Source of the DNA: Pyronema omphalodes
Taxonomy: Eukaryota; Ascomycota; Pezizomycetes; Pezizales; Pyronemataceae
DNA length: 64,000 nt
Direction of reading: 5' to 3'
NCBI GenBank assembly: GCA_024516155.1
Contig: JAJJXM010000026.1
Location: forward strand, 558,001 to 622,000
The stretch's first letter is position 1. Every line of letters starts with the position of its first letter. Under the pieces are notes generated by a model. That model was not told where the DNA came from and ran no database searches. It was given only the letters and a program-made list of their open reading frames with translations. Shown piece after piece: positions 1 through 9,887 of the stretch. Both the position numbers and the translations under genes were made by a program.

Positions 1-48
1 TCGGTAGGCCCTTCTTTATTAGTCGTTCAATAACTCATTGAATCATAG

Positions 49-444
49 GATATGCAAGGCTTTATCAACCTAGTCCACACTACGAACCCACTCGATCCGG
101 AGAACACAGCACTAACAAACGTTCCCCAAGTGATGATCACCTCCTTGACGCCAATTGGATGTAGCATCCATGGAGATTGGGGCCACCTTCCTGTTGATAT
201 TTGTGATGTTGACGATACAGAAACCGAGGAGCTGTGGACATCGACATGGACCGATATTGAAGAGAACGTAAACGAACTTTCTTGGACTTTTGCACTTTAC
301 ATTTATGTCATGGCTGAGGATCAAAGATCTCGTGATGTACGGGTCTTCGTGAGTAGATGCCCTTTACAAGTTCAGGACAACTATGTTGATACCGTTAATA
401 ATTATCTTGCACTGCTCACCAGCTCTGACGATACAATTTCCTGA
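49..444 (+). CDS. 3' exon of an unrecognised gene cut by the window edge
   Basis: An open frame runs to a TGA at 442-444. Its first ATG is at 52, but just upstream an in-frame TAG at 46-48 doubles as a good splice acceptor (catag). A GTAGGC donor-like site at 4-9 would give a 45-nt intron. I therefore prefer a terminal exon of a gene that begins left of the window to a stand-alone 130-residue protein starting at 52. The product is acidic, has no signal peptide and no membrane segment, and contains a Trp-rich stretch (residues about 60-80 of the ORF). I do not recognise a domain. No intact partner gene lies downstream for 1.8 kb. Confidence 0.4.
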   Translation, partial: DMQGFINLVHTTNPLDPENTALTNVPQVMITSLTPIGCSIHGDWGHLPVDICDVDDTETEELWTSTWTDIEENVNELSWTFALYIYVMAEDQRSRDVRVFVSRCPLQVQDNYVDTVNNYLALLTSSDDTIS

Positions 445-2227
445 TGTGATAGCATTGGAATAAATTTTCGATTATAATACTTACCCTTCAAATGTTTTGA
501 GTTGTGTATGTAGATGCTTGTTGAAGTATTGTCTTATAAATCAGTTGCAAAGAATACGACGGGCGGGCTTTGTGCAGATGTGTATAAATCAATGCTCCCT
601 CAAGATTCCTTCTTGGGGGTAATGACACCTTGACATGTATTTCTGTTCGGATGTGCCGCTCTACAGTTCTAGCTGTTTATGTAATGTTATCCTGTAGAAA
701 TGATAAACTACGATGCATATGTCACGATAATAATCCAACTGAATCCAACATTCTTCAAGCAAAGTAATAATTTCCCAATATGCCGTTTGGACAATTTGGT
801 GAACAGAATCCGACAGTTGTTAGCTGAATATCAGTTTCATAGATTTGGCGATAAATAAGAGACAAATTTTGTCACAATGTCCACAAGTCAGGCCTTACCT
901 CCATACCGCTCTTGAGCCTCTTTTTGTCAACATACTAAGTTCATTATTCGCTGATACAAGAAGTACCTAGGCTGCATCTTCCATTTTCAAATTACACCAG
1001 AATTTTAATTCAAATTTCAAACAAACACCTTTCCAACTATGCCAATATCGAAAACTAAGCATGCGGCTCGTCAAAAGGGCCCTCACCATGTATCTGTTTA
1101 GATAAAACAGTCAATACAAGGCAAAAGAGAGCATGGCGAACCGGTCATACTTAAATCTCATCAACTCAACATGAAGATAAGAATTCACCGACAAAACCCA
1201 TTGCTTTGTTCATCTAACTGAAAGATTAGGACATACTGCAAGCTGTTGTCCTCGGGTTTAACGATAGGGGTCTTGTTTTCCCCAATTGTCACTGTTCAAA
1301 GCCGGTGATCGAATTGCGGATCCGCAGTTTGATTCTCAGTGAATTAATTTCTCGTCATGTAGAGAGCATGCATGGTTACAGGCTATCAATAATGCAGTTG
1401 ATGAGTGGACTGCAACACCGGCTGCCCCGCGTTTTGTGAGTCACATCATCATCTTTCGTGATATTGGCACAGAAAAGAGGATAATGCGCTTCGAATTCTT
1501 TGAAGAAAACATTATTCACTATGAAGGGCGGTTTTGGGAGGGAGGCTTCTAGTGTATTTGATTGAAAGTGTGCTACTTTTTGAGATGAGATCATGAGAAT
1601 GCTTGCTCATATATACGGTTTTTGTCTTTTTTTACTTTATTTTGATTGTAATGTTAGATTGCTTTCCATATATTTATGTTGACGTTCTACAATAATGCTG
1701 TGGAGCTTTTTGAAGGAATAGTGGGAGATGTCAGGTGTATAACACACGTTATCCCTTCATCCATTTTAAAAGAATGATTATCTTGTATTATCACTCGAAA
1801 TCTAGCGACGCCAGGTGATGAGTAACCCAGTTTACTATCTAGCGCTGCCAGAGATAACCCTTTAATTTCAACGGATAGTAGTGTGCGGATTAAGGATCTT
1901 GGGGTAGGAATGTTCCCTAAAATATATCACAATAGTAATTCTGTAAAGGGTACTTGATAAAATTTGTACCCCATATTTACTCCGCTCCAGTAGCCTCGAA
2001 CTGTTTCAGAACCAAGACTTTCAGAATCTAAAGACTTGGCAACGATTACACTTAATTACCTCCAGATGTATCCATTCTAGCATTTGGCCCTATTTTTCTA
2101 TTTATCATAGTGTTTGTCATTCATTGAATGATTTGAGTTTTCCGTGCTAGTACTCTCACCGTCACTGCTTTTCTCAAAAGCAAGGAAACTCCCCGAGAGG
2201 TCTTCATACACCTCAACATAAGAAAAT
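445..2227. other. Intergenic, no gene seen
   Basis: AT-rich sequence with frequent stops on both strands. A 72-codon open frame on the minus strand (1376-1594) has no recognisable motif and no convincing splice partners. I see no RNA gene, long repeat or inverted structure here. Confidence 0.5.
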
Positions 2228-3422
2228 ATGTCCGTCAGGTTTCATTGTATACTTGATGACAGAATCTCCGGTGAACTTGAGTCCCGTCCTATCAGTGACG
2301 TGAACACATGGGATGTAAGTAATACACTTAGCTGTATGATATTTCCATATAATATATTCGAGCTAATCCTATAATGTACCATTTTCAGAAGCTACTCAAG
2401 ATCTCGAGATACAGATTCCATGCTGCTATTCTAGCAATCGATCTTAAGGAACGTCATCGCGCTCTTCACGCGCTTCTCAACAGCTTGAACTATCCCGAGA
2501 CCCCTTGTGGCCGGATTACACACTTGTTCACATTTAGTACACTCGGGGGGTTTTCTGAAAACAGACCAGCTTCTCCGGGTGCGAAAGGATGGCCGCGATA
2601 CCTCCGTGAAATCACTACTAAAGACGAAGATGGTACTTTACGGATGATAAGTTCAGTATACGTATACATTATTATGGTCGGAGGATGGTTCTACTTGTAT
2701 GCCACGACAAAACCCTTTGATGGCTCCTTCGACGCATCGAGGTTAACATCTACAACGGCAATCAACCGATGGAAACTTAACCAGAAAGACCCCTTAAAGT
2801 GTCTCATGGATATGTCCGTTGAATTGGGGAAGAATACCAGCTGGAACCGGCCCATCCTGGTGCGCTATACTGGTGAAAACGCGCTGGTCGATCGACGAAA
2901 CTACAAGCGCTACTCAATCAAAACGCTTGATGAGATCCGATATCCAGAGGTAATAACTCTTTTTTTCCCGAATAACACTAACGCTAATACCATCTATAGT
3001 ATTTCATAACAGTCATCAAGGAGATTGTCAGGCGCGTCGATCGCGGTACTAACGGCACATATCTTCCCAGCCCGTCGGTAAATAATATCTTTATTGACGG
3101 TGATGATTATGGTTTAATATCATACAAAAACTGGACCAAGATCATTGATTATTTATGTTCAAAATGTCCTGTGAAGACCGAGAGGAAACCTAGCCGGCGT
3201 TATGGTTACATTTTTGTAGCACGACAACCCGACCAGAATCAGTTCATAGTCAGGTATAAAGATGAATACTTTTTCAAGGAGCTGGCCCATGTTCTTGTTC
3301 CGGGGTTTTTGATGTTGGACAACCCTGCGGGAGGGAAATCATGCGCGAATGGTCCGGCTTTTGGTGGATCAAGACTGTTCGATAGGCATAATTCAGGCAG
3401 AAGCAAATCATTACAGTGGTAA
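2228..3422 (+). CDS. Three-exon hypothetical protein, about 356 aa
   Basis: Exons 2228-2314, 2389-2949 and 3000-3422 join into one frame of 356 codons plus TAA. Intron 1 (2315-2388) is GTAAGT...TTTTCAG, intron 2 (2950-2999) is GTAATA...CTATAG; both are phase 0 and of normal fungal length, and both interrupt the frame with stops unless removed. The start at 2228 is the first ATG in the spliced frame. The protein lacks a signal peptide. It has a central region rich in Trp, Tyr and charged residues and a C-terminal stretch beginning with an RRYGYIF motif, loosely like the start of T5orf172/GIY-YIG-type domains. That resemblance is weak and I do not assign a function. The C-terminal 40 residues look degenerate (Gly/Ser/Asn-rich), so partial decay is possible. 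Confidence 0.6.
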
Positions 3423-4730
3423 GACGGCTGGTTGAATGTCACATTGCTGAGGTGTTTCGATCAGACTTCCTTCGATGCCAGAACTCTGTGGTGTTCTGGC
3501 TTCTCTTTGCTGCTATCAATGCTATTTCTTCAATAATTATGCAATATCTGTCATAATGTTTTCTTTTTGCCTTGATAGCAGCTTTCTTGTGAACCTCCGC
3601 AAAATGTGAAACGTTGTATTAAGCAGAGTGACACGTCATGATTTGAACGCTTTAAGCCTCGGCATTGAAACCGTTAGGTCGTGACAGATCGTCAGTCTTA
3701 CTGGCTAGATCCATAGAATCTCCAAGTTCTGTTCCATGGGCCATAGTTACAGTGACGCGCTTCCTGCCAAGAGCACACACTTCACGTGCACCGTGGTGTA
3801 AACTATGTAGACTCTTCTTCTCTGTAGCACAAATATCAATAAACCAGTTGACTCAATCCGCTTTCTTCCTCATGTGTATCTCTTTCAAGACACTGAACAT
3901 GCCGAACCCCTAAGAAGGCCTCATACTATCTTGTTTTGGTAATTGTTGGGACTTCTTCGGCGGCTTTGGTGGGGACTGTTATGCAGACTGAATACCAAAG
4001 TGCGAGCGAAGTCAAGTCGCCAAAAACCTGATTTTGCCACACATTAATATAATTATTCCGAACTAATCATCTAGCATATACGTTTCTGTTGCGTTTTGAC
4101 ACCCATCTGCCTTAGCACTGCTAGTGTGTAACCCCTGACCTAACCCTACTCTATGCGCATCCGGATGTCTTGGCTCGATGCTTGCGCAGGGTCAAATCGA
4201 TTATAACGCGAAGAACTTCTGGAACCAGCGCGCACGATACTAACCAACGCGTCCTGCAGCTTCGGTGAATTAACACGCGACAACTTATCATGTTTCAGCT
4301 GACTAGGCAACTAGACGTTATGATGGTCCAATCCCCCGCTAATCCATAATTCCGGGATCTTCAGAACCCGAGAGCCCGTGCTTTAACTTACAGCAACGCC
4401 CTTGCAGCTTGTTAATAACCCCCTCAACGAATCCTCAGTCTCCTTTGGCTACCCGTGTATCGTATTATTATTTAGTACTACAGATCTGTGCGGCGTTGTT
4501 GTAGTCCAATTTCCTACCATATGCGAGTTGTGGTACCCTCAACGCGCCAGTGCGGCGTGCCATAACAACGGTTCCGAGTCATTTAAGAGTCATATGCCCT
4601 CACAAGCCGTTGAACGTGATATTCTTTATAACCTCAGATTTTTCTCGGCAACCGACAATCGTGCCTTGCTATTACTGTTGGCTCAATACTTTCACAGCTC
4701 CTCAAAATTCACAAATAATCCCTCCTCATC
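3423..4730. other. Intergenic, no gene seen
   Basis: Several short open frames (for example 4402-4734) overlap each other in different frames without motifs or splice support. The segment just upstream of 4731 probably holds the promoter of the next gene; no clear TATA box is visible. Confidence 0.4.
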
Positions 4731-5330
4731 ATGACGATAAGTGAATGGCCAACTTTCGCCAAAGTCTCTTTGGAATTTTCAAACTCAATACCCGGTATGC
4801 GGGGACCAGCAGCATCACGTGATTTCGAGCTAGACAGGATCAATTGGGAAGTGAGTATAGCGATCACTGTCCATGTCCTTGCGGTTACTAAAAAGATTTA
4901 CAGAATTTCCGACAAGAGTTCAACTTAGCTTCCTATCCACCACCAGTATTTGAGCGTCAAGAATCGCCATCGAAACAGGTCGAGATGGATAAAGAAGGCT
5001 GGCTAAGAGACGTGAAACAATGTGTCTCTCAGACTTCTGTTCACGGGGGTGGGTGTGCTGGTACTATCAAAATTTTACCGATGCAGGGAGGTGTTATGAA
5101 TGCTATGAAAAATAGAGTGTCGTATCGCGTTATTTGGATAGATGCATCGGAGGCGTTTCAAGAGGAACAGTCGCGGTCGTGGTGGGCGTGATGCCCATGA
5201 TGTCGCTTCACTTTTGGAGGGGCTTGGGACTTTTCGGAGCTTTGCTAGGGCTGGATGGGAATTGGGGAATTATAGACCGTGTCTGTTTTACTGGAGTTTG
5301 GAGTATTGGGGTTTCGTTTTGCATAGTTAG
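4731..5330 (+). pseudogene. Two-exon hypothetical gene, probably frameshifted near its 3' end
   Basis: Exon 1 4731-4850 and exon 2 from 4904 join in phase 0 across a 53-nt intron (GTGAGT...TTACAG). As read, exon 2 stops at a TGA at 5189-5191, giving 135 residues. The frame one base over is open without interruption through that point and continues to a TAG at 5328-5330. It encodes a compositionally protein-like tail (Trp, Tyr, Arg and Gly spread along it, ending near YWGFVLHS). The simplest reading is a single-base indel in the GC-rich stretch near 5165-5190, from mutation or sequencing error, in a gene whose product was about 180 residues. No GT-AG intron that would join the two frames is apparent. 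No family recognised. The LINE insertion begins about 450 bp downstream. Confidence 0.45.
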
Positions 5331-5764
5331 CACCGGAAAATGTTTATTTCTTGTCACTCTCCTTATCTTGTGAATAATATCCAACTTTCGAGAATCATCT
5401 CATTATCCATGCGCGGCGTTGGGGTAAATATCCAATCCCACTGTGTGCGAAAAGTAGCCCAACTTCGTTATACTCCTAAAATTTGCGGGCCATGTAAATA
5501 TCCTACATCTGTCTTCTCGACTGTTACCTGAACTTCTGCATGCTGCACCCGAAGCTGATCTTCACGCTTCTCCGGCCCATCATATGTACCCCACAGTCGA
5601 CCATGCAGATGTGCGATAAGATTTGAATCACAGGCAGTATGATGTTACAAGATAGTGAAATAAGATATGAACATCGTACTTCCAAAAAATACCCGGCGTA
5701 CCTCAACTGCCAAACCCTCGCCATAACATCATGGGAGTAAACTAGTATACGACTAAGATGATTG
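5331..5764. other. Short intergenic flank of the LINE
   Basis: No supported gene. It is the left host flank of the retrotransposon and ends at the target-site duplication at 5765-5777. Confidence 0.5.
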
Positions 5765-5777
5765 ATAAGGAGAATTT
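5765..5777. repeat. Target-site duplication, 3' side of the LINE
   Basis: The 13-mer ATAAGGAGAATTT occurs here and again at 11802-11814, exactly bracketing the non-LTR element. It is followed directly by the element's short TTTGA-type 3' tail repeats (plus-strand reading). Confidence 0.85.
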
Positions 5778-6110
5778 GATTTGATTTGATTTTGATTTTA
5801 ATCATACACCGTTCGAGGCCTTTAAGGCCTATGCGGGAAACTAAATCCGTTTTTCCTGTCCTCGTGGCCGAGACCACCTAAAGAGGCTCCCCAATCTCCT
5901 GCACCCCGTGACGTCCCCGAAAAGATAAGTAAATAAAGAAACACCCAAAAAGAAACAAAAAATCCTAAACCCCAGCCGAAACCTGACAGTCCCCCGTATC
6001 GCTCACACCTTCCCCTCTTATAACTAAAAAGAAAAATCGTGAAAATCAAAAGAAAAGTAATGAAAAAATTTACAAATCACCCTCCAAGCACCTGGCCCTT
6101 TTGCCCATGC

Positions 6111-9100
6111 CTATACGTATCGTCTGCCTATCTCCGTTGCAGATAAGAATTCCAAGATCGCTTTCGTGAGTCGATCGTCCCTAAATAAATCCACCACCTT
6201 AAGCCTTCCTCTCGGCCTTCCCCTCCGTCCCCGTATTCTCTCAACCTCCTCTTTCAACGTCTTGAACTCCTTTCGCCAGCGGGGGCATTCTCCAAACAAA
6301 TGGCCTCTGGTTTGTCTTTTTTCCGACTGGCACCACCAGCACCGGTCCGACTCTTTTTTCTTAACGCGCACCAGATGGGTGCCGATGAGGGCGTGGCCTG
6401 AAGCAAGCTGGAGGAACACAGCTGCTCGGCGTTTGGGGAGGGAAACCAATTCAGGGCGGATTCCCCATTTTTGGCGGGGGCGGAAGGAACGGCTGGTCGC
6501 TGTTTGTTGCTTAATCCAGCGACGAGTGATAGTTGATGTCGTTTCCGTTGCGATCCGGTTGAGGTGCGCCAGGGAAGCCCACGCCGGAACAGCACACACT
6601 GGATCGTCACACCGTTTGAGCATACGGGAGTCGCAGCGATGCTTCGATGCTTCCTTAGCTACTCGATCCGCTTCCTCGTTTTCGGGGATATCGCTGTGGC
6701 CCGGGATCCAATGGAATTCCACGTCGATACCGGAGTCAAAGAGGAGGTAGTAGGCTTCGCGGGAGATAAGTTTGGCAAGCTCCTGGCCGGGACCGGGGGT
6801 GTCGGACTCCAGACGCTTGAGAGCAGCCTGGGCGTCCGAAAAAACGATCGCTTTGGTATTCGAGTTGGGATCCCAGAAGTGATTGGAATGGAACTCCTTG
6901 AGCCCTCGCCAGATGGCGTAGAGCTCAGCGTCGAACACCTCCGTATGACGACCCAAGTAGTGCTGGGAAGAACGAAAGGCTCCGTTGATGTAGCGGACTA
7001 CTCCCGCTCCCGTATGTCCCTCCATTCGAGAGCCATCTGTCCAGATGCATGTCGTGGACGTGAGGTTTCTCCAGTTCCGCGCGAAGGTTTCAGCTTCAGC
7101 CCTGGGTGCGATCACCACAGGGAAGCGACGAAAGCGGTCGGGGACTGTGACATTTTCGACTGCTTCGAATCCACATGCTTTTTCCGTGCGCTTAAGCAGC
7201 CGAGTGATAGCCGCAGCGGTCGGGGACGGTTGAGTGCCGGTCGAGGGGGGGGCGGGGCGGGGGCGAGTGAGAAGGCGTGACCGAAATTTCGCTTCTCGGC
7301 CTTTGATGAGCGCTTCCGCTGGGCGTACGGCACTTTCAGCCATCAAGAAGCCGAGTGGGGTCGTTTTGAAGCACCCCGTGACCGCTCGTGCTTGCTTATT
7401 GAGGAGCAGTTGCAGCCGAGCAGTGCGTCCCGAGCTCTTACCTTTTAGGCGCCGGACTGCGTTAATCTCAGCGCCATACATAGCCACTGACTGGACTACC
7501 GCCTTCTGCAGATTGGCAGTGCTCCCCGGAGGGAGTCCCTGAGCGCGACAAAGCCTTGCCAGACGAGCATGCTGTTGCTTGGCCTTGGTCAACCACTTTT
7601 GGTGATGGTGGTTAAGAGTGAGCTTTGGATCGAGCCAAAAGCCGAGCCAACGGATGGCTGACGAGGCGAACGGGATCTGGTGAGGACCTACCGAGACTGT
7701 GACCTCGTCAGGGTTAGCCTCTCCCCTCCGTCGAGAAAAAAGCATGGCTTCCGTCTTTTCTGTCTCAAACACCACCGCGTTGGTGGAGGCCCACCACGAG
7801 CAGGCGTTTGCGCACCGTTCAAGCTTATCGGAGACCTCTCGAGCAGAATCACCGGTCACGATCCAGGTTACATCATCGACAAACGACAGGCCTGTTACGT
7901 CGGGGACTCTTGATTCGACATGATCAGCGAGATCGGCTATATAGATCAAGAACAGGACTGGGGATACGGGGGATCCTTGGGGGAGTCCGGTGTTCGTCTC
8001 GATGGGAGTGCCTGAATCGCCGCCTAGTGATATCTCGACTCTTCGATCACTCATAAACGAAGATACCCACCGCACATAGCATTCATCCATGCCTGCTCGC
8101 CGCATTTTCCGCATAAGGCAGTCTCGATTGACAGTGGGAAAGGCCCCTTTAACGTCCATCATTAGAGCGCCCGCGAGTTTCTGCTTTTCCCAAGCGAATT
8201 CAACCGCCTCAATTAAGACTGCCGCGGCGTCGACGGCGGAGCGACCTCTTCTCCCACCAAATTGCCCAGCGTGAAAAGCGTGCAGCCTCTCGGCCTCCTC
8301 CGCGATGAGGGTGACGACGACTTTTTCTACTAACTTTCCCAGACAGCTTAAGAGAGATATGATACGGAAACTCTTCGCTTTGCGGTAGGAAGTCTTTCCC
8401 GGTTTGGGGATACAGACTCCTTTGGCAGTTTTCCAGTCGGTTGGGTGGAATCCTAGCCGCACGCAGTGATAGACGATGGAAGTCACCCGTTCAGGGTCCC
8501 ATCGCATGAGCGCCTTGATAATAGGTACTCCTAACCCGTCACTACCCGGAGCCTTAGAGTTGCTCTGACCGTGGATCGAATCGGAGACCAGTTCTTGGGT
8601 CACTCGGAGGAATCCGCGTCCTGGGGGACCTTCGTTGCCACTGTGACCGGGGTATGGGTTCGGGGGGGGGAAAGAAACGTCTGCAAGCATTCGACGTTTG
8701 GCATCCTCCTCGTCAGCCTGGTTGCCGTGTTCATCCTCAAGAGATCCAACCACCGCAGCATTTCGCGGTTTGGTCGCGCGAAGGACTTTCCATACCGCCT
8801 CCCCGTTGGCTCCCTCCAAGAAAGAAACCCAGCACTCTCGTTTGTGGCGACGTTGGGTGCTGAGATAGGCGTTGCGGAGGCGGTGTTCTTCCTCTATCGA
8901 ACATTGACCGCGCTTGGCTGCCCTCCGTTTCCGGCCGTATTCGCTGCGTGCTGCTTTAACATCGGGGTGCCACCACTTCTTAGACCGAGCGGTGATGCGA
9001 ATCTTCCTAGCGTGAGCGTTCAGCATGTCCACCAACTGTTGACGTACCCAAACCACCTCTTCTTCAACGTCGTTCTCGGAGCAGTGATCGGATAGGAGCG

Positions 9101-9887
9101 GTCTGCGTTCGCTTCGATGGCGATAATCTAACGCCGCTTTCTGCGCTCCTTCGTCACTCTCCAGCCATTCTCCAACCGCCCATCCCCTAGTTGGGGCGTC
9201 GAAGTCCTCTGGGACCGTCACAGAGTCCACTTTCCAGATCAGCGCCTCATGATCGGACGTTGTGGAGTGATTCGGGTCATCGAGGAGCTTCGCAACGACG
9301 TGGGCTTCAAGCTCCATCGTCGTCAGGACTAAGTCGATAACGCTATGTCGGATCTGGCCCGTTTGGGTGTGGGTTTCCTTACCATCACCGACATAGCGGA
9401 GATCGAATGAGTCCATCAGATCTTCCAAGAACTGATGATGGAGTGGCCTCTCGCACAGGGGGTTCCACCTTCTGCTGTGAGCGTTGAAATCGCCAGCAAG
9501 AATAGTGTCCCGTCCTATAATCCTGCGCCAGTCCGCATTGCGTGCAGGGCGCACTCCATCATCAGTCCGCGGAGCGTCATAAACATTTACAATACGTACT
9601 TGTTTATGACCTCTGCATGTGACGTCCAACACCTGGAGGTCACCTTCCCCGGGCGCAGCCAAGTCCTCTCGTGGACGAAGCTGCCACGCTGAATCCCGCC
9701 GTCTCCCCGTCAGAACCCTTCCTCCCCAGAGGAACTCGTAGGCTGGATGGCGCCAACCTTGGAAGGTCGGGGGCTCCTGAACCAACACCACATCCGCACC
9801 CAGAGCGAGACCGCTCTCCATCACCGCCGTCAGAGCCTCACCGCTCTTTCGGCAATTTAGTTGAAGTACCGTGAGGCACTTCAGCAT
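6111..9887 (-). CDS. LINE ORF2: endonuclease, reverse transcriptase, RNase H (1258 aa)
   Basis: This is the enzyme for target-primed reverse transcription. Domains in order: an apurinic-type endonuclease at about 1-220 (QLNCRK with N11, VLVQEP with E38, AGDFNAH at about 131-137, a SDHEAL block near 211-216); a reverse transcriptase at about 440-760 (PGSDG at 447, metal-binding Asp in MMDVKGAF near 578, GLPQGSPVSP near 634, catalytic FVDD at 669-672); an RNase H at about 945-1080 with the full acidic set D951, E988, D1018 and D1074; and a C-terminal zinc-binding motif C1183-x2-C1186-x9-H1196-x4-C1201. All catalytic residues I can check are present, so the enzyme looks functional. Its ATG lies inside the last codons of ORF1 (overlap ATGCTGA), pointing to coupled translation. 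The many overlapping plus-strand frames are GC-driven shadows. Confidence 0.95.
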   Translation of the reverse strand: MLKCLTVLQLNCRKSGEALTAVMESGLALGADVVLVQEPPTFQGWRHPAYEFLWGGRVLTGRRRDSAWQLRPREDLAAPGEGDLQVLDVTCRGHKQVRIVNVYDAPRTDDGVRPARNADWRRIIGRDTILAGDFNAHSRRWNPLCERPLHHQFLEDLMDSFDLRYVGDGKETHTQTGQIRHSVIDLVLTTMELEAHVVAKLLDDPNHSTTSDHEALIWKVDSVTVPEDFDAPTRGWAVGEWLESDEGAQKAALDYRHRSERRPLLSDHCSENDVEEEVVWVRQQLVDMLNAHARKIRITARSKKWWHPDVKAARSEYGRKRRAAKRGQCSIEEEHRLRNAYLSTQRRHKRECWVSFLEGANGEAVWKVLRATKPRNAAVVGSLEDEHGNQADEEDAKRRMLADVSFPPPNPYPGHSGNEGPPGRGFLRVTQELVSDSIHGQSNSKAPGSDGLGVPIIKALMRWDPERVTSIVYHCVRLGFHPTDWKTAKGVCIPKPGKTSYRKAKSFRIISLLSCLGKLVEKVVVTLIAEEAERLHAFHAGQFGGRRGRSAVDAAAVLIEAVEFAWEKQKLAGALMMDVKGAFPTVNRDCLMRKMRRAGMDECYVRWVSSFMSDRRVEISLGGDSGTPIETNTGLPQGSPVSPVLFLIYIADLADHVESRVPDVTGLSFVDDVTWIVTGDSAREVSDKLERCANACSWWASTNAVVFETEKTEAMLFSRRRGEANPDEVTVSVGPHQIPFASSAIRWLGFWLDPKLTLNHHHQKWLTKAKQQHARLARLCRAQGLPPGSTANLQKAVVQSVAMYGAEINAVRRLKGKSSGRTARLQLLLNKQARAVTGCFKTTPLGFLMAESAVRPAEALIKGREAKFRSRLLTRPRPAPPSTGTQPSPTAAAITRLLKRTEKACGFEAVENVTVPDRFRRFPVVIAPRAEAETFARNWRNLTSTTCIWTDGSRMEGHTGAGVVRYINGAFRSSQHYLGRHTEVFDAELYAIWRGLKEFHSNHFWDPNSNTKAIVFSDAQAALKRLESDTPGPGQELAKLISREAYYLLFDSGIDVEFHWIPGHSDIPENEEADRVAKEASKHRCDSRMLKRCDDPVCAVPAWASLAHLNRIATETTSTITRRWIKQQTATSRSFRPRQKWGIRPELVSLPKRRAAVFLQLASGHALIGTHLVRVKKKESDRCWWCQSEKRQTRGHLFGECPRWRKEFKTLKEEVERIRGRRGRPRGRLKVVDLFRDDRLTKAILEFLSATEIGRRYV

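Noticed and set aside
1376..1594. 72-codon minus-strand frame
   Set aside because: No motif, no splice extension, and codon use like the surrounding intergenic DNA.
5524..5877. 117-codon minus-strand frame across the LINE 3' border
   Set aside because: It spans host flank, target duplication and the element tail, so it cannot be an old gene.
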